DNA of 64,000 nucleotides from an uncultured Bacteroidales bacterium (lineage in GTDB: Bacteria; Bacteroidota; Bacteroidia; Bacteroidales; Bacteroidaceae): positions 29,313 through 93,312 of the forward strand of contig CALZJF010000005.1 of assembly GCA_945787885.1 (NCBI GenBank), in the 5' to 3' direction. The notes under the pieces are model-generated. The model did not search any database. It saw nothing but the letters and a program-made list of their open reading frames with translations, and was not told where the DNA came from. Of this stretch, positions 8,772 through 17,563 are shown piece by piece. Each line of letters begins with the position of its first letter. Position 1 is the first letter of the stretch. The translations under genes were made by a program, and so were the position numbers.

Positions 8772-9548
8772 TCAGAGATATTGCACGGGCGAGGTAGGGA
8801 GCTCATAGACCACGGTGGGAAGCTCCGGGCAGGCTTTGCCGATGATGTGGCGCATAAGATTCGGGGTGAAACGCTCGCTCTCATAATGCCCGATGGAGGC
8901 GAGCCACATTCGCTGCTCATAGCCGAAGAAGCGGTGATAGCCAATCTCGCCCGTCAGATAGAGGTCGGCCCCACGCTCAAGAGCGGCATCTATGAGGAAA
9001 TCGCCTGCACCGCCACAGAGTGCCACTCGGCGGATGGGGCGGTCGGGCCCGGAGTTATGCTGCACGCATCCTGCGCCGAAAGTATGCTTTACGAAACGCA
9101 GGAATGCCAGGGCATCCGTCGCATCGATTTCACCAATGACGCCGCTGCCACTGCGCCCGTCGGCTGAAGGAACGAGAAATTCCACTTGGCGCATGCCCAG
9201 CCGCTCGGCCATTTCATGGCAGACTCCGCCGAGAGCGTTGTCGAGGTTGGTGTGGGCGGCATAGAGCGTCAAGTCGTACTGGATGGCACGACGCACGCAA
9301 CGCTCCACATAGCCTTCATCGCCAATGCGCTTCAAGCCGCGAAACAGCAGGGGATGATGACTCACGATGAGGTTCAGCCCGCTTTCGTGGGCAAACTGTA
9401 TGACGTCTTCGGTCACGTCAAGACACAATAATGCCCCTGAACACTTGCTCTCTGTTAATCCGCACTGCAAGCCGGCATTGTCGTAGCCTTCCTGCAGGGG
9501 CAGAGGAGCAAACTTTTCAAGGGCCTCCAAGACTGCTTTAATTTTCAT
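8772..9548 (-). CDS. Nif3-like dinuclear metal centre protein
   Basis: 258 residues, YbgI/Nif3 family, which form hexameric rings with a two-metal site. Metal-ligand motifs are visible: VSHHPLLFRG (about residues 63-72) and IGHYESERFT (about 217-226). Some homologues are annotated as GTP cyclohydrolase 1 type 2, but the physiological reaction is not settled. The conserved N-terminal segment LEALEKFAPLPLQEGYDNAGLQCG begins at about residue 8, so the ATG at 9546-9548 is sound. The -7 promoter element ends only about 8 bases upstream of this ATG, so the mRNA may be leaderless or nearly so. The zinc-ribbon gene follows on the same strand. Confidence 0.9.
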   Translation of the reverse strand: MKIKAVLEALEKFAPLPLQEGYDNAGLQCGLTESKCSGALLCLDVTEDVIQFAHESGLNLIVSHHPLLFRGLKRIGDEGYVERCVRRAIQYDLTLYAAHTNLDNALGGVCHEMAERLGMRQVEFLVPSADGRSGSGVIGEIDATDALAFLRFVKHTFGAGCVQHNSGPDRPIRRVALCGGAGDFLIDAALERGADLYLTGEIGYHRFFGYEQRMWLASIGHYESERFTPNLMRHIIGKACPELPTVVYELPTSPVQYL

Positions 9549-9555
9549 TATGGGG

Positions 9556-9586
9556 CAAAATTACGCCAAAAAACGTTATTTCCAAA
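9556..9586 (-). promoter_or_regulatory. Promoter of the Nif3-like gene
   Basis: On the minus strand TTTG (9583-9586), 19-base spacer, TAATTTTG (9556-9563): an exact fit to the Bacteroidota consensus. Transcription would start at about 9549-9551, next to the ATG at 9548. Confidence 0.75.
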
Positions 9587-9644
9587 GAAAATTGACCAAA
9601 AACCCACATAATGTCCGGCTTTTTGTCGTAATATTGCATACATA

Positions 9645-9739
9645 AGTAGATAATCAAAATTAGTTTTATGCTTGAACACTCTGCTTGAATGCAGGGTTTA
9701 GGCTTGAAATAAAGGAGCATAGCGCAGGCTATGCGACTG
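9645..9739 (+). repeat. Family B foldback element, left half only
   Basis: Starts AGTAGATAATCAAAATTAG after TA at 9643-9644 and runs through the shared apical hairpin GGAGCATAGCGCAGGCTATG, then stops matching. The other arm is lost. Confidence 0.7.
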
Positions 9740-9825
9740 GCCACCTGAGCAAACTGCAAGAATGAGTTGATGGCTGTGGGAAAGACTCCGGGCTTTGCAA
9801 CTCTTCTTCAGAGCTCCCGCTTCCC

Positions 9826-9905
9826 AAGTAATCATTTTCACCCCTCAAAGTGATTGTCTTGACCCCAGAAAATGGTCATTTCTACCTTCAAAATGGTCAC
9901 CCTGC
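9826..9905 (-). repeat. Family C repeats, about 22-bp units
   Basis: Read on the minus strand, units such as TGACCATTTTGAAGG and TGACCATTTTCTGGGG recur every 22-24 bases, with a degenerate fourth copy. It lies in the 450-base gap between the Nif3 gene and the AMP nucleosidase gene, which otherwise holds a half family B element. Confidence 0.6.
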
Positions 9906-10002
9906 GACAAAATGTGCCGTAGAAGCAAGGCTGCCAACTATGAAACAAGCAGCAAACTACAATCCATAATAATCCCTACCATATAAACTTACTTATGTAA
10001 TT

Positions 10003-10791
10003 ATGAACGATGTCCTAACCAACAAGGAAGATATATGCGGCAACTGGCTACAACGCTACACAAAGACACCGCTCAGCGACTTCGCTGACCTGATTCTTCT
10101 GACAAACTTCAACAATTATCTCGACATCTTCTGCACGCAGATGGGCATTCCGCCTGTGGGCTTCGATGCCAACATGCGCTGTGCTACCGCCAAAGGCATC
10201 ACAATGATAAACTTCGGCATGGGGTCGCCCAACGCCGCACTAATCATGGACCTCCTCTCCAGCGTCAAGCCGAGGGCCGTCTTATTCTTGGGCAAGACGG
10301 GCGGTATATCCAAGAAGACGGCACTGGGCGACTACATCTTGCCGCTTGCGGGCATACGCGGCGAAGGAACATCGAACGACTACTTTCCCCCTGAGGTTCC
10401 CGCACTCCCCGCCTTCATGTTGCAGCGGGCCGTATCGACCGCTCTGCGCGACAGCGGGATGGACTATTGGACGGGAACGGTCTATACCACCAACCGACGC
10501 GTGTGGGAGCACGACCAAAAGTTCAAGGAATACCTGATCTCTACGCGGGCGATGTGCGTCGATATGGAGACTGCCACCCTCTTCACTTGCGGATTCTACA
10601 ACCACATACCCACGGGAGCACTCCTCCTCGTCAGCGACAACCCTATGACTCCTGAAGGCGTGAAAACGGAAAAGTCGGACAACCACGTCACAGCGAACTT
10701 TGCCTCCACCCACGTTCGCCTGGGCATTGAGGCACTGCAATTCGTGCAGGGCGACCGCAAGACGCTGCGACACCTCAAATACGAATGGTAG
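10003..10791 (+). CDS. amn: AMP nucleosidase, short Bacteroidota form
   Basis: Hydrolyses AMP to adenine and ribose 5-phosphate in purine turnover. At 262 residues it corresponds to the phosphorylase-like catalytic domain alone, without the N-terminal regulatory domain of the E. coli enzyme. Visible motifs include MINFGMGSPNAALIMDLL (about residues 68-85), FLGKTGGIS (about 95-103), and the ribose-contacting CVDMETATLF (about 184-193), plus the SDNPMTPEG loop. It lies 49 bases upstream of holA on the same strand. The order amn-holA with an HsdR-N protein nearby recurs in Bacteroidales, as far as I recall, but the reason is not known. Confidence 0.9.
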   Translation: MNDVLTNKEDICGNWLQRYTKTPLSDFADLILLTNFNNYLDIFCTQMGIPPVGFDANMRCATAKGITMINFGMGSPNAALIMDLLSSVKPRAVLFLGKTGGISKKTALGDYILPLAGIRGEGTSNDYFPPEVPALPAFMLQRAVSTALRDSGMDYWTGTVYTTNRRVWEHDQKFKEYLISTRAMCVDMETATLFTCGFYNHIPTGALLLVSDNPMTPEGVKTEKSDNHVTANFASTHVRLGIEALQFVQGDRKTLRHLKYEW

Positions 10792-10840
10792 CCCTTACGG
10801 CCTATTCCATCATCATTGCTCATTTATCACATTTACCGAT

Positions 10841-11872
10841 ATGGCTAAGAAAAATACAAACGCCATCACTCACGAGACGATTATCCGCGATGTACAAGGC
10901 GGAAAGATTGCTCCCGTCTATTTGCTGATGGGCGAAGAAAGCTACTATATCGACCGCCTCGCCACTTTTATCACTGACAGCGTACTGCAACCTGAAGACC
11001 GCGATTTCAATCTCTATACGCTGTACGGCCCCGAAACCACCATGCACGATGTCATTCAGGCTGCACTTTCCTACCCTATGGGGGCACAGAGGCAGGTGGT
11101 AGTAGTGAAGGAAGCACAAAAGCTCACGCAATTTGAACAGCTGACGGAATATTTGAAAAAGCCCTTGCTATCGACGGTGCTCATCTTTTGCTACAAAAAC
11201 GGCAGTTTAGATCAGCGCAAGACGGGATTGATTAAGCAATTGGAGCAGACGGGCGTTATTTACGAGAGCAACCGCCTGAAAGACTACCAGCTGCCGGCAT
11301 GGATTCGGAACTATGTACACCGAAAGAAGGTGGACATCGAGCCGATGGCTGAAAATATCCTGACCGACCACGTTGGAACTGACCTCAACCGCATGGCGGG
11401 GGAGATAGAGAAGCTGCTCCTCTCACTGCCGGAGGGGGAGAAAAAGATAACGGCGCAGCAGGTAGCAGAGCATATCGGCATCTCGAAAGAATACAACATC
11501 TACGAACTGACGGACGCACTGGCACGAAAGGATGTGGAAAAGACCATGAGAATAGCCCACTTCTACGCGCAGACACCAAAGCAGAACCCGATACAGAAGA
11601 ATTTGCCCGCGCTGTTCCGCTTTTTCCAAAATCTGATGCTGGCGTACTATGCGCCCGACCAGTCGCCTGCGGGCATAGCTGCCTGGGTGGGCACGAACAC
11701 GTGGGCGGCAGAGAAGAGTATCATTCCTGCCATGAAGCTATACACAGGGCGAAAGGTGATGGAGATTATTGGGCAGATACGCCGCACTGACGCGCGCTCG
11801 AAGGGCGTAGATAATACCGCCACGCCTGAGGGCGAACTGATGAAGGAACTCCTATTCTTCATCCTCCACTGA
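10841..11872 (+). CDS. holA: DNA polymerase III delta subunit
   Basis: Delta opens the sliding clamp during loading and works with the dnaX product. From the ATG at 10841 the protein has 343 residues and begins MAKKNTNAITHETIIRDVQGGKIAPVYLLMGEE in two-part form typical of HolA, where PVYLLxGEE starts the AAA-like domain I. Later segments LLSTVLIFCYKN and AEHIGISKEYNIYELTDAL are also characteristic. A longer frame from 10700 overlaps amn in another frame and was rejected. It likely shares a transcript with amn. A long gene-free stretch follows. Confidence 0.93.
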   Translation: MAKKNTNAITHETIIRDVQGGKIAPVYLLMGEESYYIDRLATFITDSVLQPEDRDFNLYTLYGPETTMHDVIQAALSYPMGAQRQVVVVKEAQKLTQFEQLTEYLKKPLLSTVLIFCYKNGSLDQRKTGLIKQLEQTGVIYESNRLKDYQLPAWIRNYVHRKKVDIEPMAENILTDHVGTDLNRMAGEIEKLLLSLPEGEKKITAQQVAEHIGISKEYNIYELTDALARKDVEKTMRIAHFYAQTPKQNPIQKNLPALFRFFQNLMLAYYAPDQSPAGIAAWVGTNTWAAEKSIIPAMKLYTGRKVMEIIGQIRRTDARSKGVDNTATPEGELMKELLFFILH

Positions 11873-11967
11873 CGTTCGGCTGCTGCCATCGCGCCATCAC
11901 TTCCCGCCGCCATCCTCGCTTCAATCTACAACGGGCAGAACGTTGGCGACGGAATTGTCAGAAGCAA

Positions 11968-12079
11968 CAACAGGGACAACAGAGACAACCCATACAAATG
12001 CTATCCAGCCTCAGACGCGCACCATCGCGCTGCTGATCTTGGCCTGCATTTGTATGGGTTGTCTCTGTTGTCCCTGTTG
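11968..12079. repeat. Perfect inverted repeat, 34-bp arms, 44-base spacer
   Basis: Arms 11968-12001 and 12046-12079 are exactly complementary; the arm begins CAACAGGGACAACAGAG. It starts about 95 bases after the holA stop. The spacer is 44 bases. Unrelated in sequence to the 34-bp inverted repeat at 7735. There is no T-run, so it is not a typical terminator. Confidence 0.9.
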
Positions 12080-13285
12080 TCGGCTTAGGCGTTCCCAGTT
12101 CGGCATCTGACAGGGTGCCCCGTCGCCGTCTGTACGGATGGACATATCGGCAGTTTTTCCCTTTCTCTGTTGCCGTCAAAAATGAAGCGTTGAAGCCATT
12201 TCTGAGGCCTCGCTGCACTCGCCCGCAGGCTTCCGAATGGGATAATGGCGTGCCGACTGCCACGAGTTGGCCAAAACAGCCCTTGTCGTAAAAAACGTTC
12301 AGCATCCTTCCGCCGTGCCTCCTCTATGGCTCATAGCAGTCTCGCAGTTGTCGGCTTCAGGCGTGTTGAGAGTGGGCTAACGGGTGAAATGCGGGATTCT
12401 ACGTCCGATGCGTGGCGAGAGCCTTCTCCCATCACCAAAAACGGGATAAAAGGTGTTTTAGCCCTGTAAATAGAGTAAATTTGCGGTTTTTAGGCGGTTT
12501 CTGGGGTGTATTTGTGGGGGAAAATGGGGAGAAAAGGGGGCAAAAAGGGCGTTTTTTCATCACTTTTGGCGCAAATTCAGGGTTTTCGGGGTCAATTTGC
12601 CCCGTAAACCTACACACGGTTTTTAAGCCTTTAATCGTTGTAAGACAATGTTTTAAGTGGATTTTAGGGGCGATTTTATCGCTATCTTTCTGAAATTCTC
12701 CACCCTTTCCCCATTTTATCAAGAAAAACGGTGTTTTCAAGCTAAATACGACTAACGAAAAATCTACTTAACCATTTTTTGCATTCAGAAATACAAAGGT
12801 TTTACGCTTCTGAATTTCACGTTCATAAAACAACCACCCTTTCAGCCATCCGTTTTGTTTATGCTTTTCAATTTTTCAGCACTCTCAATTTTCGTCTTTC
12901 TTATTCACTGTCATAAATTCATGCTTGTGAATCCATAAATATTCCTATAGGATTTTGGAGAATTAACTCGCTGAAAATAAATTATATAGGATGCTTTTAT
13001 AGAATTAAACCACGATAATAGTGCATAGAAACGGGGTGTCGGTGCGTTTTACGGTGGATAACACGCGAATTGCCCTATTATACACATCTAACAAAGTGCA
13101 TTTTGCCTTGATTTCCCTATACTTTACTTCATATCTCCCTAACCTCCGCTGCATACATCTTTATAAATCTAAATTCATCTTCATCAAACCTCAACTTTTA
13201 TACTATGCAATTTACAAATCTAACCCGTAAAAATTCATATTTACACTTTTGAATTTAGATTCTTGCACAGGAAAATCTATCTTTT

Positions 13286-13293
13286 TACCTTTG
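13286..13293 (+). promoter_or_regulatory. Possible -7 promoter element
   Basis: TACCTTTG fits TAnnTTTG; the -33 side has only CTTG at 13262-13265. The nearest plus-strand gene starts 440 bases downstream. Confidence 0.35.
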
Positions 13294-13733
13294 TAATCGC
13301 TAAGATTTTAGGGGGTGCTGAGGTGGCAACCACTATCAATGCTCCTCCGCCCTCACCTCCATCAGTCATTTTGAAGCCTGATTCCGAGGTCAGAAGTCAG
13401 TCGGCCGCGAAAAAATCAAGCACTCATCTTCCGTAAACTATTTACGGGCGTCACATTTCCTGCCTGCAATTTCCATGCCCCATGCTCTTCCTGACAGCAC
13501 TACAGCTGCCACGAACGGGCAACAGACAGGCATTTTACAGCCTCCGACCGCTTGCTCCACCCCACTTCTCTGCCAAAACTCCCCACTCTCTCAGACAAAG
13601 AAACTCATCCTTCTGACACCACAAAATTTCCCCTTCAAGGCGGAAACACATCGGCATATTCAGCCTTCCGATTCCCCTAAGCCATAGCCAAAATTCTCAA
13701 GACATTCATCGTTTATCTCCCCCAAAAATCCTT

Positions 13734-14210
13734 ATGAAAGACCGCGTCAAACAAGTAATGGACTACTACAAGCTGAGCCAACTACAGTTCGCCAACGACC
13801 TCGCAGTTGCGCCCGCCACCATCTCTAACATCTACAAAGGAAAGACAGCACCGACGAATAATTTGGTGCAGTCCATCCACCAAGCCTTCCCTGATGTGAG
13901 CATCAACTGGCTGCTATTTGGCGAAGGCGACATGCTCGTCTCCCAATCGTCAGAGGCAAAGAATGCCGCCCCTTCAACATCCATCTACATGACTGCTGAG
14001 CCGAACCTCTTCGACACCATGGGAACTCCCCCACCGCCTACGACCGCCCGGCGAGGCGAGCAGTCAGACTCCGCCACGAACCTGCAGATTTTGGAACTCC
14101 TCACTGAGCTGAAGCAGCACACGACTGCTGAACCTCGCGTCCGAAAGATTAAAGAGATTCGCGTGTTCTATGATGACGGCACCTACGAATCCTTCGGCTC
14201 CAACAAATAA
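13734..14210 (+). CDS. Helix-turn-helix DNA-binding protein
   Basis: 158 residues. Residues 1-62 match the XRE/Cro helix-turn-helix form common in Bacteroidales: RVKQVMDYYKLSQLQFANDLAVAPATISNIYKGKTAPTNNL in two helices and a recognition helix, followed by INWLLFGEGDM, a hallmark of this subfamily. The middle (65-115) is low-complexity Ser/Thr/Pro, and the end holds a short conserved tail (VRKIKEIRVFYDDGTYESF), often a beta hairpin in these proteins. Targets are unknown. It ends 15 bases before the HsdR-N-like gene, so the two are probably cotranscribed. The family in Bacteroidota is a chromosomal housekeeping gene rather than a phage repressor, though that cannot be shown here. Confidence 0.8.
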   Translation: MKDRVKQVMDYYKLSQLQFANDLAVAPATISNIYKGKTAPTNNLVQSIHQAFPDVSINWLLFGEGDMLVSQSSEAKNAAPSTSIYMTAEPNLFDTMGTPPPPTTARRGEQSDSATNLQILELLTELKQHTTAEPRVRKIKEIRVFYDDGTYESFGSNK

Positions 14211-14225
14211 TCCTCTCCCCCGTTC

Positions 14226-14702
14226 ATGCCCACATCACGTTTTCCCCATCTCCAGCTTCCATCCATCGATGCCCCCATCAAGTCAGGGCCGAACGACCGC
14301 CCACAGATTTTCGATTCCCAACGCCGTCGCTTCGTCACCCTTACCGCTGAGGAATGGGTGAGGCAGCACTTCGTAGCCTACCTCATCCACCATCTCCACT
14401 ACCCCTCTGCACTGATTGGCAACGAGGTCAGTCTGACAATCTGCGGCACTACTCGCCGTTGCGACACCATCGTCTATTCCCCCATTGACGGCTCGCCCTT
14501 GATGATAGCAGAATACAAATCGCCCGCCATCACTATCACCCAACAAGTCTTCTCTCAAATCCAAAGTTACAACTCCATGCTGCGCGCCCGCTATCTCGTG
14601 GTGAGCAACGGGCTCCAACATTTCTGCTGCCGCATGGACTATACCACCTGTTCCGCCACCTTCCTTCCCGAAATGCCAAAGTGGGGGGAGATTCAGCCGT
14701 AA
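14226..14702 (+). CDS. Small protein with type I restriction HsdR N-terminal-like nuclease fold
   Basis: 158 residues, stand-alone domain related to the N-terminal part of HsdR. The pattern CDTIVY ... MIAEYKS (D at about 78, E-x-K at about 93-95) fits the PD-(D/E)XK nuclease core, and QIQSYNSMLRARYLVVSNG is the conserved follow-on motif. No helicase, HsdM or HsdS gene is nearby, so this is not a restriction system. In Bacteroidota single-domain copies of this family are widely conserved near holA, as far as I recall; the role may be in DNA repair or recombination, which is inference. It is followed by two intrinsic terminators. Confidence 0.75.
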   Translation: MPTSRFPHLQLPSIDAPIKSGPNDRPQIFDSQRRRFVTLTAEEWVRQHFVAYLIHHLHYPSALIGNEVSLTICGTTRRCDTIVYSPIDGSPLMIAEYKSPAITITQQVFSQIQSYNSMLRARYLVVSNGLQHFCCRMDYTTCSATFLPEMPKWGEIQP

Positions 14703-14710
14703 AAGCCCGC

Positions 14711-14756
14711 AAAACCGCTGTTTGCTATCTTAGAGATGGCAAAAAGCGGTTTTTTC
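14711..14756 (+). terminator. Intrinsic terminator after the HsdR-N-like gene
   Basis: Arms 14711-14725 and 14739-14753 (15 bp, one mismatch) with a T-run completing the right arm; 9 bases after the stop codon. Confidence 0.8.
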
Positions 14757-14782
14757 GCGTTATTTTTCTAAAATTTTTCCGA

Positions 14783-14812
14783 CCCCAAAATAATCATATT
14801 TTGGGGCTTTTT
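14783..14812 (+). terminator. Second tandem intrinsic terminator
   Basis: CCCCAAAAT (14783-14791) pairs with ATTTTGGGG (14798-14806), followed by CTTTTTT. Confidence 0.75.
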
Positions 14813-15066
14813 TCTGCCTTCCAAAAGCCTTTCACACGTCATTCCCAGAAGAACCTCAAACGCACGAAAAGCCCTGTATATACTACGCATTTCCACCACT
14901 ACACTTCCACCCACATCCTCCCTATTTTCGCCTCTCAGATGCGCTTTTTCGAGGCATTTCCAATGCCCTTTTTTAGCCCTTCTTTGAAAATTTCCGCCCC
15001 ACTGTCCTAAACAACCGCCTTTTTTGCCCCTGTTTTTAGCCTTCAAAAAGGCTCAGAAACCCTCTC

Positions 15067-15102
15067 TTCAGGCTTTTCAGCACCCCAAAAGCCTGAAAAA
15101 AC
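15067..15102. terminator. Hairpin with A/T-rich flank, possible terminator
   Basis: TTCAGGCTTTT (15067-15077) pairs with AAAAGCCTGAA (15087-15097). A-run on the plus strand after the right arm; no T-run on the plus side, so its direction is unclear. Confidence 0.4.
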
Positions 15103-15145
15103 GGTAAAACGCCGGGAACTCCGAGGCACAAACCTCTCAGATTTG

Positions 15146-15293
15146 CCCATCAACCCTATAAGATTTACCCATCAACCCTATAAGATTTACCCATCAGCCC
15201 TATAAGATTTACCCATCAACCCTATAAGATTTACCCATCAGCCCTATAAGATTTTCCCATCAACCCTATAAGATTTACCCATCAGCCCCTATA
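15146..15293 (+). repeat. 22-bp tandem repeat, about 6.7 copies
   Basis: Units start CCCATCAACCCTATAAG and repeat every 22 bases at 15146, 15168, 15190, 15212, 15234, 15256 and 15278. The only regular change is CAACCC against CAGCCC. It directly abuts the terminator at 15294. There are no unique spacers, so it is not a CRISPR array. Confidence 0.95.
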
Positions 15294-15342
15294 AAAAACA
15301 AGGACCTCTCCAGCCATTCCGGCTAAAGAGGTCCTTGTTTTT
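15294..15342. terminator. Bidirectional intrinsic terminator for pdxT
   Basis: 16-bp perfect arms AAAAACAAGGACCTCT (15294-15309) and complement (15327-15342). The A and T ends give a T-run in both directions. It lies about 210 bases beyond the pdxT stop. Confidence 0.85.
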
Positions 15343-15389
15343 AGAGGTTATCAAGCTGTTTCTGACGGCATTCAGCCCGCACAAATGTC

Positions 15390-15500
15390 TGCGACGCACC
15401 ATCTGGAATCGTCTGCAACAGACAATCGCCTGCAAGCACCATCTGGAATCGTCTGCAACGCACCATTTGGAATCGCCTTCAACAGACAATCGCCTGCCGC
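15390..15500. repeat. Mixed tandem repeat downstream of pdxT
   Basis: Two alternating words recur: GCACCATCTGGAATCGTCTG (three copies, one degenerate) and CAGACAATCGCCTGC (two copies). Unit lengths are about 23 and 17 bases. Non-coding. Confidence 0.7.
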
Positions 15501-15549
15501 TTACAACGAGCAGGCAACCCACCAGCAAGGGCGAACGCCCGGCGCAGGC

Positions 15550-16098
15550 TTATCCCTGCACGAGAGTCAGGAAATACTCATGAATGCGCGTGTCGGAAGG
15601 CGTCAGTTCGGGATGAAACGCACACACCAACTGCTTCTTCTGGCGTGCTGCCACCACCCTTCCAGCTACCGTCGAGAGGACTTCCACCTCCTTGCCCACC
15701 CTCTCGATGAAGGGCGCACGGATGAAAGTCATCGGCACCATGCCGATGCCCTCGAAAGAGTCCTCGGTGTAGAAACTTCCCAGCTGTCGGCCGTAGGCAT
15801 TGCGTTGTGCGGTGATGTCCATCGTCCCCAGATGCTTGTCGTCAAGCATGATGAGTCCGGCACAAGTGCCAAAGACGGGCAACCCCTCTGCTATGGCAGA
15901 GCGTATCGGTTCCCATAGATTGAGGTCGCGCATGATGCGCGTCATCGCCGTGCTTTCACCACCTGGGATGACGAGCGCATGCTTTTCCAGATTCCAATCC
16001 TCACGATTGCGTATCAGGAACGTCTCTGCGCCCAAGTTTTCCAGCACGATCTGATGCTCAGCAAAAGCCCCTTGCAGGGCGAGAATTGCGATTTTCAT
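15550..16098 (-). CDS. pdxT: Pyridoxal 5'-phosphate synthase glutaminase subunit
   Basis: Class I glutamine amidotransferase that supplies ammonia to PdxS. It starts MKIAILALQGAFAEH as all PdxT do; PGGEST lies at residues 45-50 and the nucleophile is C79 in FGTCAGLIML; the His-Glu pair is in FHPEL near the C-terminus. 182 residues is normal. It begins 20 bases after the pdxS stop, giving a pdxS-pdxT operon. A strong bidirectional terminator lies about 210 bases downstream. Confidence 0.96.
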   Translation of the reverse strand: MKIAILALQGAFAEHQIVLENLGAETFLIRNREDWNLEKHALVIPGGESTAMTRIMRDLNLWEPIRSAIAEGLPVFGTCAGLIMLDDKHLGTMDITAQRNAYGRQLGSFYTEDSFEGIGMVPMTFIRAPFIERVGKEVEVLSTVAGRVVAARQKKQLVCAFHPELTPSDTRIHEYFLTLVQG

Positions 16099-16118
16099 TG
16101 GGCTACGATGGGGGCGTA

Positions 16119-16991
16119 TTATTTTCCGCGCTCAGCCATCAGGAGCTGAATCTCGTCCTCGTTGATGCCCACCATTGCCTCGCCCAGGTCTTCACTGAGT
16201 TCAGCCAGAATCTTCGGGTTGTTATAGTTTGTCACAGCCTTCACGATGGCCTGCGCGCGCTTCTCGGGGTTACCGCTCTTGAAGATACCGCTTCCCACGA
16301 ATACGCCCTCAGCGCCAAGCTGCATCATCAGCGCAGCGTCAGCTGGCGTAGCCACACCTCCGGCAGCAAAGTTCACCACGGGGAGTCGTCCGTTGTCGTG
16401 AACGTACTGCACGAGTTCGAAGGGCACGCGGAGCTGCTTGGCAGCCTCATAGAGTTCGTCGGCGCAGAGCGAGGTGATGCGGCGAATTTCGCTCTGCATC
16501 ATGCGCATGTGGCGCACTGCCTGCACCACGTCGCCCGTGCCCGGCTCGCCCTTCGTGCGAATCATCGTCGCGCCCTCACTAATGCGGCGGAGCGCTTCGC
16601 CCAGGTCTTTTGCACCGCAAACGAAGGGCACCTTGAACTGGCGCTTGTCGATGTGATACACATCGTCAGCAGGCGAGAGCACTTCGCTCTCATCGATGTA
16701 GTCAATCTCAATGGCCTCCAGTATTTGTGCCTCAGCGAAGTGTCCGATTCTGCACTTTGCCATGACAGGAATGCTCACGGCTTCCTGAATGCCTTTGATC
16801 ATCTTGGGGTCGCTCATGCGCGACACACCACCGGCAGCACGGATGTCGGCAGGAATACGCTCCAATGCCATCACGGCACATGCGCCGGCGGCCTCAGCGA
16901 TACGAGCCTGCTCAGGGGTCGTAACATCCATGATTACTCCGCCTTTGAGCATTTGTGCCAACTGGCGGTTAAGGGCTGTTCTATCTTCCAT
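16119..16991 (-). CDS. pdxS: Pyridoxal 5'-phosphate synthase lyase subunit
   Basis: Builds PLP from ribose 5-phosphate, glyceraldehyde 3-phosphate and ammonia. 290 residues, a TIM barrel. Characteristic segments: [44 protein letters not shown] and [18 protein letters not shown] (shown as shorter family blocks), with the catalytic lysines expected in the MAKCR and IRTKGE segments. It is first in the operon and has a near-perfect promoter about 94 bases upstream. PLP made here would serve DapL and other aminotransferases, but that link is general, not specific to the locus. Confidence 0.97.
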   Translation of the reverse strand: MEDRTALNRQLAQMLKGGVIMDVTTPEQARIAEAAGACAVMALERIPADIRAAGGVSRMSDPKMIKGIQEAVSIPVMAKCRIGHFAEAQILEAIEIDYIDESEVLSPADDVYHIDKRQFKVPFVCGAKDLGEALRRISEGATMIRTKGEPGTGDVVQAVRHMRMMQSEIRRITSLCADELYEAAKQLRVPFELVQYVHDNGRLPVVNFAAGGVATPADAALMMQLGAEGVFVGSGIFKSGNPEKRAQAIVKAVTNYNNPKILAELSEDLGEAMVGINEDEIQLLMAERGK

Positions 16992-17084
16992 TTTGTGTTT
17001 TTTGATAGGAGAATATGTTGTTGGTTTATGTTCTTGCTGTCCGGCTCACAGAAATCTCCTTTTCCATGAGCACAATATCGCGTG

Positions 17085-17115
17085 CAAATATAGGGAAAAA
17101 AGCGAGGGTGGCAAA
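17085..17115 (-). promoter_or_regulatory. Promoter of pdxS-pdxT
   Basis: Minus strand TTTG (17112-17115), exactly 19 bases, TATATTTG (17085-17092). The predicted start leaves a leader of about 87 bases before the pdxS ATG at 16991. Confidence 0.8.
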
Positions 17116-17207
17116 TTTTTGTCCTTCAAATCGGGACAGATGACTATCGAACCCCCGCCATTTTCCACCTCCACCACCCGAAAAATCCCTTTCTTTTCCC
17201 GTTTTTT

Positions 17208-17432
17208 TCAGGCGGAGCGGCGTTGTCTGCGTGCTCCGGGGCAGCCCTGGGCGTGCTCAGCAGCGTGGGCATCTGCCTTCCGCGCTCCGGGGCAGCCCTG
17301 GGCATTTCCGCCTTGGATGCAAGCATTGCAGTTGCTGCAAGCGCACCCTCCGGATTTTTTCCGCAGCGAACGCAGGGCAAAGAGAGCCCCAATCGCCACG
17401 ATGGCTATCACTATCAGTGTGGGGATATTCAT
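17208..17432 (-). CDS. FeoB-associated Cys-rich membrane protein
   Basis: 74 residues. One membrane helix (about residues 3-21: IPTLIVIAIVAIGALFALR), then a Cys-rich cytosolic tail with CACSNCNAC and two QGCPGAR repeats. Small proteins of this type sit next to feoB in many Bacteroidota and are thought to support ferrous iron uptake; the mechanism is not known. It follows feoAB by 131 bases on the same strand. That gap is almost wholly a half family B foldback element, whose end (ACCTACTT) runs straight into the ATG at 17430-17432. The tail after residue 45 is repetitive and may vary. Confidence 0.8.
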   Translation of the reverse strand: MNIPTLIVIAIVAIGALFALRSLRKKSGGCACSNCNACIQGGNAQGCPGARKADAHAAEHAQGCPGARRQRRSA

Positions 17433-17433
17433 A

Positions 17434-17548
17434 AGTAGGTAATAAAATTTATTTTACAGTAAGTATGTAGTAGGATTGATTGTGGCCTGTATGCTTGAAC
17501 GCTCTCTTTGGCGCATCTTTTAGTCTTGAAAACAGTCACATAGCCCGC
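17434..17548 (-). repeat. Family B foldback element, half copy, between feoAB and Cys-rich gene
   Basis: Starts at the TA of the CAT (start codon) of the Cys-rich gene: AGTAGGTAATAAAATTTATT, and continues to the core CACATAGCCCG, then ends before the feoAB stop. The outer end forms the ribosome-binding region of the downstream gene. Confidence 0.75.
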
Positions 17549-17563
17549 GCCCCTTCGTCCGCC

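Larger units (their letters stand above)
11873..13733. other. Long gene-free region with AT-rich core
   Basis: About 1.86 kb without a credible gene. It holds a 34-bp inverted repeat at 11968-12079, then GC-rich sequence without motifs to about 12440, a G-run-rich stretch (12490-12600), and an AT-rich core (about 12760-13290). The core contains TTATACACA at 13078-13086, an exact DnaA-box form, a one-mismatch box at 13053-13061, and complementary 12-mers (near 13165 and 13250). A possible promoter TACCTTTG lies at 13286-13293. Small frames here have no recognisable domains. Either an untranslated RNA, a long leader for the helix-turn-helix gene, or regulatory DNA is possible. Confidence 0.45.

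Noticed and set aside
14226-14702. Type I restriction system
   Set aside because: Only the small HsdR N-terminal-like domain is present; no hsdM, hsdS or helicase part is nearby.
15146-15293. CRISPR array
   Set aside because: The 22-bp units are directly joined with no unique spacers and there are no cas genes.
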